Shown here piece by piece: positions 10,059 to 18,726 of a DNA stretch of 51,680 nucleotides. This DNA comes from Paludibacteraceae bacterium (GTDB lineage Bacteria > Bacteroidota > Bacteroidia > Bacteroidales > Paludibacteraceae). The stretch lies in contig JAFXPK010000047.1 of NCBI GenBank assembly GCA_017527905.1, positions 1-51,680 on the forward strand, written 5' to 3'. The position numbers and the translations under genes are program-made. Within the stretch, counting starts at the first letter, position 1. Each line of letters begins with the position of its first letter. The notes beneath the pieces are model-generated. The model saw only the letters and a program-made list of their open reading frames with translations. It did no database searches and had not been told where the DNA came from.

Positions 10059-10745
10059 ATGAAAACACGTGTGTTACCTATTTTTGCGTTGGCTGCCCTT
10101 GCGGCATGCTCGGGGAATGTGAACAACAACAATGAATCCACCGCTCCTGCGGACTCCACCGCTCCTGCGGACTCCACCATGACGGAGGTCTCTGCTGTCG
10201 ACAACTCTGCGGATTTGCTCAAGGAGGCTATTGCGGTGTGGGAAAAGGACGAATGGATTCAGGGCAATAGTGACGAGGGCAAGGTGAACCGTCCTAACCA
10301 ATACGCTTATTGTGATCTGGATGGCGATGGTAGCAGTGAGATCCTGCTCCGTGAGTGGCTCAAGGACTCGAACATAACGGGGTATTTGGCTCTTTTCGCC
10401 AATGGCAAGGAGGGTCTTCAGTTGGTGGGCCTGACCTATCAGACGGCTCAAATCGGTGGCATGACGCTCTACAAGAATGGTTTCGTGAAACTAGACTCGG
10501 GCAACGAGAGCGGCACGTATGGACAGAATGATTATCTCAAGATCGAGAATAGTTCCATTGCCCGTTCTTTCATAGCGACCTTCGGGGAGGATGAGGATGG
10601 AAATGACATGAACAACTTCTACAAGAAAGAGGCTGGCCAAGAGAGGCAAACGATCTCTTCGGACGAGTTCTCCTCAGCCATCGCCGGTTGCGACAACGAT
10701 AACGCATACCCGTTGGATGGGTTTGATTGGAAACCAGTGGAGTGA
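10059..10745 (+). CDS. Predicted lipoprotein of unknown function
   Basis: I place the start at 10059 because the translation from there opens with a lipoprotein signal (MKTRVLPIFALAALAACSG) and Cys17 in a lipobox; the in-frame codons upstream back to 9993 lie inside the preceding gene. The 228-residue product has a low-complexity linker with a tandem duplication of STAPAD, encoded by an almost exact DNA repeat. A mixed folded domain follows, containing YCDLDGDGSSEILLREW, which resembles an EF-hand/FG-GAP style Asp-rich loop (DLDGDG). Localisation to the inner or outer membrane facing the periplasm is expected. No enzyme motif is recognised. The lipoprotein at 50650 has a similar Ala-Asp-Ser/Thr-rich linker, but the rest does not obviously match. 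Confidence 0.75.
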   Translation: MKTRVLPIFALAALAACSGNVNNNNESTAPADSTAPADSTMTEVSAVDNSADLLKEAIAVWEKDEWIQGNSDEGKVNRPNQYAYCDLDGDGSSEILLREWLKDSNITGYLALFANGKEGLQLVGLTYQTAQIGGMTLYKNGFVKLDSGNESGTYGQNDYLKIENSSIARSFIATFGEDEDGNDMNNFYKKEAGQERQTISSDEFSSAIAGCDNDNAYPLDGFDWKPVE

Positions 10746-10767
10746 GACGCCAGACTTTGCCGAGTGG

Positions 10768-10845
10768 TAAATCGTAAATTGTAAATCGTCAAATAGTAAA
10801 TCAGTTTGGTTTGCCGTAAACCGTAGATCGTCAAACAGTAAATAA
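10768..10845. repeat. Heptamer tandem repeat (gtaaatc)n, degenerate
   Basis: Runs of gtaaatc/gtaaatt/gtaaata between the convergent lipoprotein and CotH genes, using the same unit as 442-519. The right half (about 10815-10845) is decayed (ccgtaaaccgtagatcgtc). Confidence 0.7.
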
Positions 10846-10885
10846 AAAGCGAAGGGAGGTTGCCCAATCGGACAACCTCCCTTCG
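10842..10885 (-). terminator. Intrinsic terminator of the CotH operon
   Basis: A perfect 13-bp stem pairs 10850-10862 with 10873-10885 (CGAAGGGAGGTTG with its complement). On the minus strand it is followed by a U tract (GCTTTTTATTT). It lies 20 bases past the stop of the minus-strand CotH gene at 10905. The plus-strand side lacks a T run. Confidence 0.85.
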
Positions 10886-10904
10886 TCATGTTATGTTTAA
10901 GTAA

Positions 10905-13900
10905 TTACAGTCCTTTGCTTTTCAGATCTTTTTGGATCCATAGAAGTCTTTCCTTGATGAATTTCTTCATGACATCGATGGATTTCTGGTAGTCTTCGAT
11001 GGAGACGTTGTTGGTGCCGCCACCGCCACCGCCCCACATGCCGCCACCGCCGCCTGCGGAGTAGCCGACCTTGTTGGCTGTTGCGGAGAGCTCATTTTCT
11101 TTACCCTTTTGGTCGATGTAGGCCATGATGACGTCCATGTCTTCCACCATCCAATCGATTCTCTCTTTTACTAAGGCAAGGAATTCTTTCTGTGCGAAGA
11201 ATTTGAGGAACCAGTTAGTGCCTGTCGCTTGTTCCTTGGCGCCGATGTAGTAATCCTCTGGCTTGTTGTACCAAGCGTAGTCGGTGCCGCCACCGCCGCC
11301 CCACATGCCGCCACCACCGCCGAACATCGTCTCGAACGGGTTGCCACCGAAGGCGAGGTCGAAGTCCCATACCGGACCCATACGGATGATGCCATCCTTC
11401 ATGATGTGGCAGTAACAACTGGTGAACATGTTACCATCGTAGTCCTTGCTCAACTCCTTGATGACGTACCAATCAGCGAAGGAAGGAAGGTCGATTAGTT
11501 CCTTCACTTTACTCCAATTGTTGCCGTACAAGGCATTCTCCAAATCATTGATTTTGCCTTTTACATATTGCAGCTCTTGGCTATTGTCTGGTACTTCAGG
11601 ATGCTTGACGTTGAAGACGTTCTTACTCTTCTCACCTTCGAATTGGTAGCCAGCGTTACCGCCGCCGCCACCGCCGCCCCACATGAAGCCGCCACCGCCG
11701 GTTGACTTCACTTTATAGTCGGCCTCTACCAGATATTCGCCTGGTACTCTGTTCTTGTTGATCTTAGCCTGCTCGCAGAAGTAGTAGTTGCCCACGTGCT
11801 TTCCGTTGAGTACTAATTCGACGTTGAAGCCGCTAGGCGACCAGTCTGCCGTGGTGTATCTCTTGGAGAGGTAGTTCGCCATCTCGTTTCTCAGGAAAGT
11901 AGCGTCGTAGTAGTTGGCGAGCAAGATCCATCTTTTGTGCTCCAGCATGCCCAATACTTCGTCTTCCTTGTTCTGCTTGATGGCGTATGGTCTCTTGTCG
12001 CTACTTGCGTCCCATGTGGAGTTACCACGTCCTTTAATCTGTACCTTGTCCGATCCAGCGTCGTAGTTCACGGTTCCGTCCACGTTGTACATGATCATGT
12101 CGGTTCTGTCGATCCATTCCGTCTTGGAAGTGATGGCTTTGTTGTTTGGCGTATTGATGTACAATACTGGGATGCCACTGTTGTGGACGTTCACGTTGTA
12201 GGTGCGTACGTCACCCGATGAGGAAACTACCTTGAACTGTTTTGTTTTCAGGTAATTAACCTTTGCGCCGCTCTTCACCTCTTCGCCATCCGCATAGACG
12301 GTCGCGCCGTTGGATGTTTTGATGGAGGCTTCCAGTTCGAATTGCACCAGGTAAGGGACGAACAAGTCTATGTTGTTGCCCGAAATGGTTGCCTTGTAGT
12401 CGGAGAGCAGTGCGCTGCCGTTGCTGTTCTTCGAGAGGGAGAACTCGGTGATCTCGTTGCTTCCGCTCTTATCATCCTTGGCGGTCTTCGCGTCATTTTC
12501 GAATCTGGTGGCGAGCCAGTTGACTCTCCTTAACAGCCATTCGTTGATGGCCGAGAGCTCTTTCCTCAAAGCACCTTCTATTTCTCCGCCTCCGGCTGTA
12601 GCCAGACCGTTGGCGTTCCACAATGCCTCGTTGCCGATGAAGGAACTTACGATTTCGGCCTTCATGCCGTCCGCCTCTGTCTCAAGCGCTGAGAGCTTGC
12701 CTTTCATGTCGTTGAATTTCTCGGCGACCAATCCCACGAAGTAAGGATCCTCGAACAGACGGGCGAACCAGCCCTCTTTTCTGAGGACGAATCCTTCATA
12801 CGATGCGTTGTTGTTGCCGAGGTAATCCTCCATGTTATAGATAGGGCCCATCGCCAATTTCCCATCGCTGGTAATGTTGAGGTAGCAGTTGGATTCGAAA
12901 CCCGCCTCCGTGTTACCGCATATCTCGTTGATGAGGTACCACTCCACGAAGCTGTTCACGTCGATAAGGTTGCGGTATCCTCTGCTGGCGTCCTTGAAGT
13001 TGGAACCGTACAGCGCAGACTCGAAATCGTTGATGACCTTGGCGGCGTCAGAGATCTTCGCATTGTCTGAATCCACCATTTTGAAGGTAATCTTGGAAGT
13101 CTCCGCTTGGAAGTGAGGGTCGGATTCGTCCACATCATCCGTCGCCTCCAATAGGATGTTGGAGTTGACACGGTCCTCCGCGATGCGAGGGTCTTCGCTC
13201 AACACGTAGCTACCCATATGCTTTCCGTTCACGATCAGTTCGACAGCTTGGGAAGACGGGGTCCATGCCAGGTTCGTCCAGTCGGAACCCATGAATTGTC
13301 CTATTCTGTTTCTGAGCAATGTCTTGTCGTCGTTGTTCGCCTGCAAGGTCCATCTTTTGCCTGTGGACAAGCCGAACAGCTCAGTCTTCTTGTCGAGTTT
13401 GAGACTGTAGGAACGCTTGGTTGCCTGGGAATACTTTCCTCCTTTGTATTTGACTGAGAGGTCCACCGAGAAGGGAGCTTTGTCGTTTGGCATGATCTCC
13501 GCAGGACAAAGCGTAGACCAGTTGTTGGAAACCGCTTCGTCGTCCGTGGTGGTTATCTTAATCACAGGAAGTCCGGAGTTGAGGATGTCGACAGTGTAAG
13601 TGTCCATCTCTCCGCTTGCGGCCAAAACCTTATATGTGACGGTTTGGGCGAAGCTTCGTTTGGTGACGCCGCTTTTTTGTAATGAATGTTTCAGGTCATA
13701 GACCTTTCCTTTCGTGACGAAGGAGAGAGCCAATGAGTTCCGGTCCTTCAGATAAGGTACGAAGATGGTAAATGAGTTGCCGTTCTTTGTCCCTTCGACA
13801 TCCGCCAATATGATTCCCTCGTTGGATTCGGCTGTGAGGTAAACACGCTCCAACTTGTTGCCGTCCACCGATTTGTCCGATTGGTTGATGTCTATTTTGT

Positions 13901-14108
13901 CTTTCAGGGAGAAGGTGATCTTCTCGATGTCGTCCACTGAAAGGTTTAAATCGATGTACTGATTTTCCTTTCCGTAACGGACTGAATCGACCTTGTCCCA
14001 ATCGAAATAGTCCGCTTCGCCATTCCCCTCCGCCTTGATCTCTTTCTGCGCCGTGATTGGTGCGGCGGCGAGAAGCATTAGCATGCATAAAAATATATTT
14101 CGTTTCAT
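10905..14108 (-). CDS. Secreted protein with two CotH-kinase-like domains and glycine-rich inserts
   Basis: This 1067-residue protein has a signal peptide (1-20, ending PITAQ) and an N-terminal region resembling those of its two operon neighbours (VDDIEKITFS). Two CotH kinase modules follow, at about 165-540 and 660-1060. CotH proteins are atypical kinases first known from spore coats. The second module keeps MGPVWDFDLAFGG (about 909-920) with the metal-binding Asp pair. In the first this reads MGPIYNMEDYLGNN, so it has probably lost activity. Three inserts of the form Gly4-5-MWG-Gly4-6 sit at about 802-818, 928-941 and 1016-1029, all within the second module. No C-terminal sorting domain is visible. 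The start is ATG at 14106-14108. The substrate is unknown. Confidence 0.85.
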   Translation of the reverse strand: MKRNIFLCMLMLLAAAPITAQKEIKAEGNGEADYFDWDKVDSVRYGKENQYIDLNLSVDDIEKITFSLKDKIDINQSDKSVDGNKLERVYLTAESNEGIILADVEGTKNGNSFTIFVPYLKDRNSLALSFVTKGKVYDLKHSLQKSGVTKRSFAQTVTYKVLAASGEMDTYTVDILNSGLPVIKITTTDDEAVSNNWSTLCPAEIMPNDKAPFSVDLSVKYKGGKYSQATKRSYSLKLDKKTELFGLSTGKRWTLQANNDDKTLLRNRIGQFMGSDWTNLAWTPSSQAVELIVNGKHMGSYVLSEDPRIAEDRVNSNILLEATDDVDESDPHFQAETSKITFKMVDSDNAKISDAAKVINDFESALYGSNFKDASRGYRNLIDVNSFVEWYLINEICGNTEAGFESNCYLNITSDGKLAMGPIYNMEDYLGNNNASYEGFVLRKEGWFARLFEDPYFVGLVAEKFNDMKGKLSALETEADGMKAEIVSSFIGNEALWNANGLATAGGGEIEGALRKELSAINEWLLRRVNWLATRFENDAKTAKDDKSGSNEITEFSLSKNSNGSALLSDYKATISGNNIDLFVPYLVQFELEASIKTSNGATVYADGEEVKSGAKVNYLKTKQFKVVSSSGDVRTYNVNVHNSGIPVLYINTPNNKAITSKTEWIDRTDMIMYNVDGTVNYDAGSDKVQIKGRGNSTWDASSDKRPYAIKQNKEDEVLGMLEHKRWILLANYYDATFLRNEMANYLSKRYTTADWSPSGFNVELVLNGKHVGNYYFCEQAKINKNRVPGEYLVEADYKVKSTGGGGFMWGGGGGGGNAGYQFEGEKSKNVFNVKHPEVPDNSQELQYVKGKINDLENALYGNNWSKVKELIDLPSFADWYVIKELSKDYDGNMFTSCYCHIMKDGIIRMGPVWDFDLAFGGNPFETMFGGGGGMWGGGGGTDYAWYNKPEDYYIGAKEQATGTNWFLKFFAQKEFLALVKERIDWMVEDMDVIMAYIDQKGKENELSATANKVGYSAGGGGGMWGGGGGGTNNVSIEDYQKSIDVMKKFIKERLLWIQKDLKSKGL

Positions 14109-14135
14109 CTTATTCGGTTTTAAGTGAGTCCGTTA

Positions 14136-15752
14136 CTATTTTAAATTCTCTTCAATCCAAGTCAATCGGTCGTCTAACCAATTGGACAGTTTGGAAACTT
14201 CCAAGGTGTATTGCTCCGAAACGGTTTCGTAGTCGAAGTTCTGTGCGCCTAGGCTGTTCCAGACCATTTCGTTCCCGGCCACTGAGTATTTGATCGCATC
14301 GGCCCTCTCTTTGATTATCGCCTCGATGGTTTTTTTGTTCTTCACCACTTGATCCACCTTCGCGCTCACTAGCTTCTTGAAGTCGGAGTTCTTCAGCAGT
14401 TGGCTGAACCATGGAGTCTCGCTGAGGATGGAGTTCTTGTATTCATCTCCGTACTCTCCGCCCATCGTCTTAGACATGTCCCAAATCGGTCCCATGCTCA
14501 GGATGTTGTCTGGGGAGAATACCATGTAGGCGTCGGAGGAGATCGCCTCTTCATTCCTGAGGATCTCGTTGAATACGAACCAGTCCGCGAAGCTTTGCAG
14601 GTCGAGGCTCTTTGTGTAATCGGATTTGCCGGACATCATGGAGCTCTCCATCTCCTCGAGCAGTTTCTCTGTCCTCATCAGTTTAGTGCCGGAAACGCCC
14701 GTCTCCGGGTCACGCATGATGAAGGTCATGCCGCTCTGTTTCAGTTGGAAGGCGTCGTCATCCTTCCCGTAGGAGTTCTCCGCGGAGAATATCTGTCCTT
14801 CGCTTACCCTGCCTTCGCAGACGCGGATCTGCTCGACCAATGTGTAGCTACCCATGTATTTGCCGTCGAGGATCAGTTCCACGGGTTGGCTTTTCGGTGT
14901 CCACTTGAAGGAGAACAGGTCGGATGCCGCGATGTCGAATGCGACGGAAGAGCGGATCATCGTCTTGTCATATGCGTTAGAGAGTAGCACCCATCTCTTG
15001 GCTGAGGTAAGCCCTAGAATCGACACCTTCTCGTCGAACTTCAGGTTGTAGGCGTTCTTGAGGCTCTCCTTGAAGTGCTTGCCTCTTCCCTTGATTTCCA
15101 CGTTCGAGTTGGTGAAGGACTCTTTCCCTTTGGCATCCTTGATGGAAATCTTTCCACCTGCCCATTCGTCGCCTACCTTCCCGCTCGTGTTGAATTCGAG
15201 GATCGGCAACCCTGAGTTGATCACGGCGATGTTGTAGGTCCTGACATCTCCGTTGAAGGCTACCACCTTGACAACTCCCTCTTGGGAGAAGTCGCAGCTT
15301 GCGCCGCTTTCTATTTTCTTGCCGTTGAAGTAGACGTAGCTACCTGTTGTCTCGAAGTTCATCTTGAGACCTGACATGTCGGTCAGGTAAGGGAATACCA
15401 ATGTTATTTTTGATTCCCCGATTTCCACGTTGACGTCCTTTTGCAGCTTGGCGTTGTCGCTTGTGTTGAAGGAGATGGTGCGCAATACGTTGTAGCTTTG
15501 CTTCACATCGCTCTTGTCAAGGTTCACCGCACTTTCGGCGATCACCGTCTGTGGCTCCAATAATTTCTCCTCCTTCGAGTAGGAAAGGGTCATTCTGTGT
15601 GTGTTCTCGTCGTCCGACAGTGTGTCGACTGCCGAGAGCGGATATTCAATGGAGGATCCGTCCTTCTTGAGTATCGTTACCGTATTCTGTGCGGAGGCTT
15701 GCCCGATGAAAAAGATGGACATCGCCCCTATTAGTAGTGCCTGCTTTTTCAT
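14136..15752 (-). CDS. Secreted CotH-kinase-like protein, single domain
   Basis: This 538-residue product begins with a signal peptide (MKKQALLIGAMSIFFIGQASAQ). An N-terminal beta region with the theme SSIEYPLSAVDTLS resembles the starts of both neighbours. A CotH-kinase-like domain fills about 190-530: LGLTSAKRWVLLSNAYDKTMIRSS and VELILDGKYMGSYTLVEQI are typical core motifs. The usual WDFDLAFG reads WDMSKTMGG (about 423-431), keeping the first Asp but not the second, so activity is uncertain. It overlaps the upstream gene by 4 bases (ATGA) and precedes the two-domain CotH gene by 27 bases, so the three are one transcription unit. Export to the periplasm or surface is inferred from the signal peptide. 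Confidence 0.82.
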   Translation of the reverse strand: MKKQALLIGAMSIFFIGQASAQNTVTILKKDGSSIEYPLSAVDTLSDDENTHRMTLSYSKEEKLLEPQTVIAESAVNLDKSDVKQSYNVLRTISFNTSDNAKLQKDVNVEIGESKITLVFPYLTDMSGLKMNFETTGSYVYFNGKKIESGASCDFSQEGVVKVVAFNGDVRTYNIAVINSGLPILEFNTSGKVGDEWAGGKISIKDAKGKESFTNSNVEIKGRGKHFKESLKNAYNLKFDEKVSILGLTSAKRWVLLSNAYDKTMIRSSVAFDIAASDLFSFKWTPKSQPVELILDGKYMGSYTLVEQIRVCEGRVSEGQIFSAENSYGKDDDAFQLKQSGMTFIMRDPETGVSGTKLMRTEKLLEEMESSMMSGKSDYTKSLDLQSFADWFVFNEILRNEEAISSDAYMVFSPDNILSMGPIWDMSKTMGGEYGDEYKNSILSETPWFSQLLKNSDFKKLVSAKVDQVVKNKKTIEAIIKERADAIKYSVAGNEMVWNSLGAQNFDYETVSEQYTLEVSKLSNWLDDRLTWIEENLK

Positions 15753-16258
15753 TTCTTCACGAATTTAAAGGTTTTTCCGTCTATCCCCAGGATGTAGGTC
15801 GATGGGGCCAGACCCGATACGTTGAAAAATATCTCACCGCCTTTCTGATCCATGTCGAGTTTCAGAAGACGTCCTGAAAGATCCGTTAGCGTCACCGACT
15901 CTGGATTCTCGATGCCCCGTACACTGATGCTTTCGACAGCAGGGTTCGGATACACGGAGATGTCATCAGATGCGATGCTCTCGACGGAGGAGAGGTTAGG
16001 CTTCGCCATGGAGAAACGTATTTCCTTGACGTTGTCAAGAGATACTTCGCCTCGAAAACTTTTGTTCTCCACAATTAGGGTTTCACCTTGTGTCCAATAC
16101 TTCGGTGTCTCGCTGAGTGCGAAAACCAGCTCGTTTTTGTTTTGTTGCGGACTGTTTAGCTCGACTATCAGGGACTTGACGGTCGCCTGTGAGAAACACA
16201 TCGACGACAAGCCTATGCATAGCAGTGCCAACAACCATTTTTTCGTTGTGTGTGTCAT
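15749..16258 (-). CDS. Small T9SS cargo protein with type A sorting domain
   Basis: This 169-residue protein has a signal peptide (residues about 1-24). A short domain follows whose pattern (LIVELNSPQQNKNELVFALS, then LDNVKEIRFS) is common in Bacteroidota type IX cargo. Residues about 98-169 are a type A sorting domain: ISVYPNPAVESISVRG, then VTLTDLSGRLLKLD and a YILGI..KFVKK end. It is first in the CotH operon and its stop overlaps the next start (ATGA). Without a large cargo domain it may be a minimal surface protein or partner of the two CotH proteins, which lack a sorting domain themselves. That partnership is inference. Confidence 0.82.
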   Translation of the reverse strand: MTHTTKKWLLALLCIGLSSMCFSQATVKSLIVELNSPQQNKNELVFALSETPKYWTQGETLIVENKSFRGEVSLDNVKEIRFSMAKPNLSSVESIASDDISVYPNPAVESISVRGIENPESVTLTDLSGRLLKLDMDQKGGEIFFNVSGLAPSTYILGIDGKTFKFVKK

Positions 16259-16791
16259 GGCGTTTATTATGAAAACTATACTATATATTAAAAACTATAT
16301 TCCTCTAACTCTAACCCAATTCCAAGTTTTGTTTCATTATTGCAAAGTCACGAAACCTATACTTGAGTTTTTTCACCTATTCTACCTCGCAAATGTAGTC
16401 AATTTGAATTGAAAGTTGCAATTTTATTCAAAAAAATTATTTGTGCCAGTTGTCCTTAAAATGGTCGTTTTAAATGATTTGCTCTATGAAATGCTTTTTT
16501 TATCCCTTCAATGGTCGGATTTCAAGAGCGAAAAAATTGCGGTTTTTTTTATTCTGGATATGTTGACGGAGCTTTTTTTTCGTTGTGTGTCCTCTTGTTG
16601 GGTGAAATAAATTGTCTCTTCCCCGATTTTTCTCGCCTATTCTTCCTTGTACTTGCTGTTTGTTGTGTAATCACCTGAAATGCTGATGTTTATATTCGTT
16701 TTCTTATCGTCCGATAGTCTATTTCATGGGGGATGTGGTACCCCTTCCCTGAAAAAATAAGCGAAAAAACTGCGTGTTTTTGCTGTGAATG
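16259..16791. other. Divergent intergenic region between the CotH operon and rimP
   Basis: About 620 bases separate the two start codons (to 16880). The left part holds the minus-strand promoter at 16390. The stretch 16430-16790 is T-rich on the plus strand; a 64-codon open frame at 16416-16610 has no ribosome-binding site or recognisable product. A short GGGG..CCCC inverted repeat lies near 16730-16750. I see no RNA gene with both a promoter and a terminator. Confidence 0.5.
16390..16422 (-). promoter_or_regulatory. Promoter of the CotH/T9SS operon
   Basis: Read on the minus strand, TACATTTG (16397-16390) fits the -7 consensus. ATTG (16422-16419) sits 21 bases upstream as a weak -33. The leader to the start codon at 16258 is about 127 bases. 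Confidence 0.5.
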
Positions 16792-16822
16792 TTTGTTTTT
16801 TGCCGAATTATACGTACCTTCG
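16792..16822 (+). promoter_or_regulatory. Promoter of the rimP-nusA-infB operon
   Basis: TTTG at 16792-16795, a 19-base spacer and TACCTTCG at 16815-16822 match the Bacteroidota -33/-7 pattern, with TTCG in place of TTTG. Transcription would start near 16827, about 54 bases before rimP. Confidence 0.7.
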
Positions 16823-16844
16823 CGCCGTTAGTAAGAATTGTGAA

Positions 16845-16860
16845 GGGGACTGAGGTCCCC
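16845..16860 (+). promoter_or_regulatory. Leader hairpin of rimP mRNA
   Basis: GGGGAC-TGAG-GTCCCC forms a perfect 6-bp stem with a 4-base loop, followed by tattttgttgt. It lies in the 5' leader, 20 bases before the start codon. It could modulate translation or termination of the operon; no ligand-binding fold is recognised. Confidence 0.6.
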
Positions 16861-16880
16861 TATTTTGTTGTCTCAAAGTG

Positions 16881-17348
16881 ATGATTGAGGAAAAATATAT
16901 AAGAGAAATTGTCGAGGCGTATATTGCGGAATCTTCCTATTTCCTGGTTGAGGTGAAGGTGGATAAGAACAATTGCATCACGGTGGCGATAGACTCCAAC
17001 GAGGATGTCTCCATCGACTATTGCGCTGAGCTCTCCCGCCACATCGAGTCCAAGTTGGACCGTGACGTGGAGGATTTCGAGTTGGAGGTCGGTTCCGCCG
17101 GGCTCACTTCTCCGTTTGTTGTCCTTCAGCAATACAAGAAGTATGAGGGAAGCGACGTGGAGGTGCAGGTGGCCAATGGCCCTAAGTACACGGGCAAGTT
17201 GGTGAATGTGACGGAGGCTAACTTCGGCTTGGAAGTGACGAAGAAGGTGAAACGTGAGGGCGAGAAGAAGAAGGTGGAGGTGACGGAGGTCATGACGTTC
17301 TCTTATGATCAGGTGAAATATACAAAATATATAATAACGTTTAAATAA
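16881..17348 (+). CDS. rimP: Ribosome maturation factor RimP
   Basis: The 155-residue product matches RimP, which binds the 30S subunit during late assembly. Its N-terminal domain ends in VEDFELEVGSAGLTSPFVV, the family hallmark (E-V-x-S-x-G-L-x-x-P). A C-terminal SH3-like barrel follows (KYTGKLVNVTEANFGLEV). A GTG codon directly precedes the ATG, so the start could be 16878. It is the first gene of the rimP-nusA-infB operon, the usual bacterial order, with nusA starting two bases after its stop. The leader hairpin at 16845 is the only visible regulatory element. Confidence 0.93.
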   Translation: MIEEKYIREIVEAYIAESSYFLVEVKVDKNNCITVAIDSNEDVSIDYCAELSRHIESKLDRDVEDFELEVGSAGLTSPFVVLQQYKKYEGSDVEVQVANGPKYTGKLVNVTEANFGLEVTKKVKREGEKKKVEVTEVMTFSYDQVKYTKYIITFK

Positions 17349-17350
17349 TT

Positions 17351-18655
17351 ATGGCAAAGCAAGAATCAATTAGTTTGAGCGATACTTTTGCGGAGTTCAA
17401 AGAGTTGAAGAACATTGACAGAAGCACGATGATCAGCGTGTTGGAGGAATCTTTCCGTAGCGTGATCTCAAAGATGTTCGGAACGGACGAAAACTACGAT
17501 GTGATCATCAACCCGGACAAGGGTGATTTCGAGATTTATAGGAACAGAACCGTTGTGGAGGATGCTGACTTGCAGGATTCCAACGTCCAAATTCCTCTCT
17601 CGGAGGCTCGTAAGATCGATGAGGATTTCGAGGTGGGTGAGGATGTCACGGACAAGGTTGATTTCGCCTCTTTCGGCCGTCGCGCGATCTTGAACCTCCG
17701 TCAGACATTGTCTTCCAAGATTCTTGATTTGCAGAAAGATAGTTTATATAACAAATATAAGGAGAAGATCGGTACCATCGTGGTCGGTGAGGTGTACCAA
17801 GTTTGGAAGAAGGAGGTCCTTCTTCTCGACGAGGATAACAACGAGATGCTTTTGCCTAAGTCTGAGCAGATCCCTTCCGACTACTACCGCAAGGGCGACA
17901 CGGTGCGCGCGGTGGTGGCTAAGGTGGATAACCAGAACAACAACCCTAAGATCATCCTTTCGAGGACCTCTTCCTTGTTCCTCCAACGCTTGTTCGAATT
18001 GGAGGTGCCTGAGATCAACGATGGTTTGATCACGATTCGCCGTATCGCCCGCATCCCAGGTGAGCGCGCCAAGGTGGCTGTGGAGTCTTACGACGACCGT
18101 ATCGATCCGGTAGGCGCTTGCGTCGGCATGAAGGGTGCCCGTATCCATGGCATCGTGCGTGAGCTTCGTAACGAGAACATTGATGTGATCAATTATACGA
18201 ACAATATCTCTTTGTTCATCTCCAGAGCTTTGAGCCCTGCGAGAATCTCTTCCATCCGCCTCTTCGAGGAGCATAGACGCGCGGAGGTGTTCCTTCGCCC
18301 TGAGGATGTCTCTTTGGCAATCGGTAAAGGTGGTATGAACATCCGCTTGGCGAGCATGTTGACCGACTATCAGATCGAGGTCTTCCGCGAGTTGCAGGGT
18401 GGTCAGGATGAGGAGGATATCTATTTGGATGAGTTCCTCGATGAAATCGACCCTTGGATCGTTGATATCCTGAAGGGCATCGGTTGCGACACGGCGAAGG
18501 ACGTGTTGAAGATCCCTCGCGAGGAGTTGATTACCCGCACCGACCTGGAGGAGGAGACCGTGGATGAGGTCATCGGTATCTTGAGCGCCGAATTCGAAGA
18601 CCAGGAGCCTGCGGATGAGGAGGAGCAGTCCGAGGAACCTTCTTCAGAAGAGTAA
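17351..18655 (+). CDS. nusA: Transcription termination/antitermination factor NusA
   Basis: This 434-residue protein binds RNA polymerase and modulates pausing, termination and antitermination. The N-terminal polymerase-binding domain (about 1-125) carries STMISVLEESFRSVISKMFG. An S1 domain (about 135-200) begins GTIVVGEVYQVWKKE. Two KH domains (about 225-345) include DPVGACVGMKGARIHGIVRELRNE and DVSLAIGKGGMNIRLAS. A short helical region and an acidic Glu-rich tail end the protein, with no E. coli-type acidic repeats, as is usual in this phylum. It sits in the conserved rimP-nusA-infB order. Confidence 0.96.
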   Translation: MAKQESISLSDTFAEFKELKNIDRSTMISVLEESFRSVISKMFGTDENYDVIINPDKGDFEIYRNRTVVEDADLQDSNVQIPLSEARKIDEDFEVGEDVTDKVDFASFGRRAILNLRQTLSSKILDLQKDSLYNKYKEKIGTIVVGEVYQVWKKEVLLLDEDNNEMLLPKSEQIPSDYYRKGDTVRAVVAKVDNQNNNPKIILSRTSSLFLQRLFELEVPEINDGLITIRRIARIPGERAKVAVESYDDRIDPVGACVGMKGARIHGIVRELRNENIDVINYTNNISLFISRALSPARISSIRLFEEHRRAEVFLRPEDVSLAIGKGGMNIRLASMLTDYQIEVFRELQGGQDEEDIYLDEFLDEIDPWIVDILKGIGCDTAKDVLKIPREELITRTDLEEETVDEVIGILSAEFEDQEPADEEEQSEEPSSEE

Positions 18656-18687
18656 GGGTTGAACCGGCTCCGCGCCGGCACCCTTTT
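18654..18687 (+). promoter_or_regulatory. Hairpin between nusA and infB, possible attenuator
   Basis: AAGGGT (18654-18659) pairs with ACCCTT (18680-18685) around an inner CCGGC/GCCGG stem (18664-18668 and 18674-18678), with TTTT at 18684-18687. The left arm overlaps the nusA stop codon. It may partly terminate transcription or protect the 3' end of nusA mRNA. Confidence 0.5.
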
Positions 18688-18726
18688 ATGACGGATTTAA
18701 TTTTTGTAAACAACTAAAAACGATAT

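Noticed and set aside
16416..16610. 64-codon open frame upstream of rimP
   Set aside because: Starts in a T-rich spacer without a ribosome-binding site; the hydrophobic translation results from T-rich codons.
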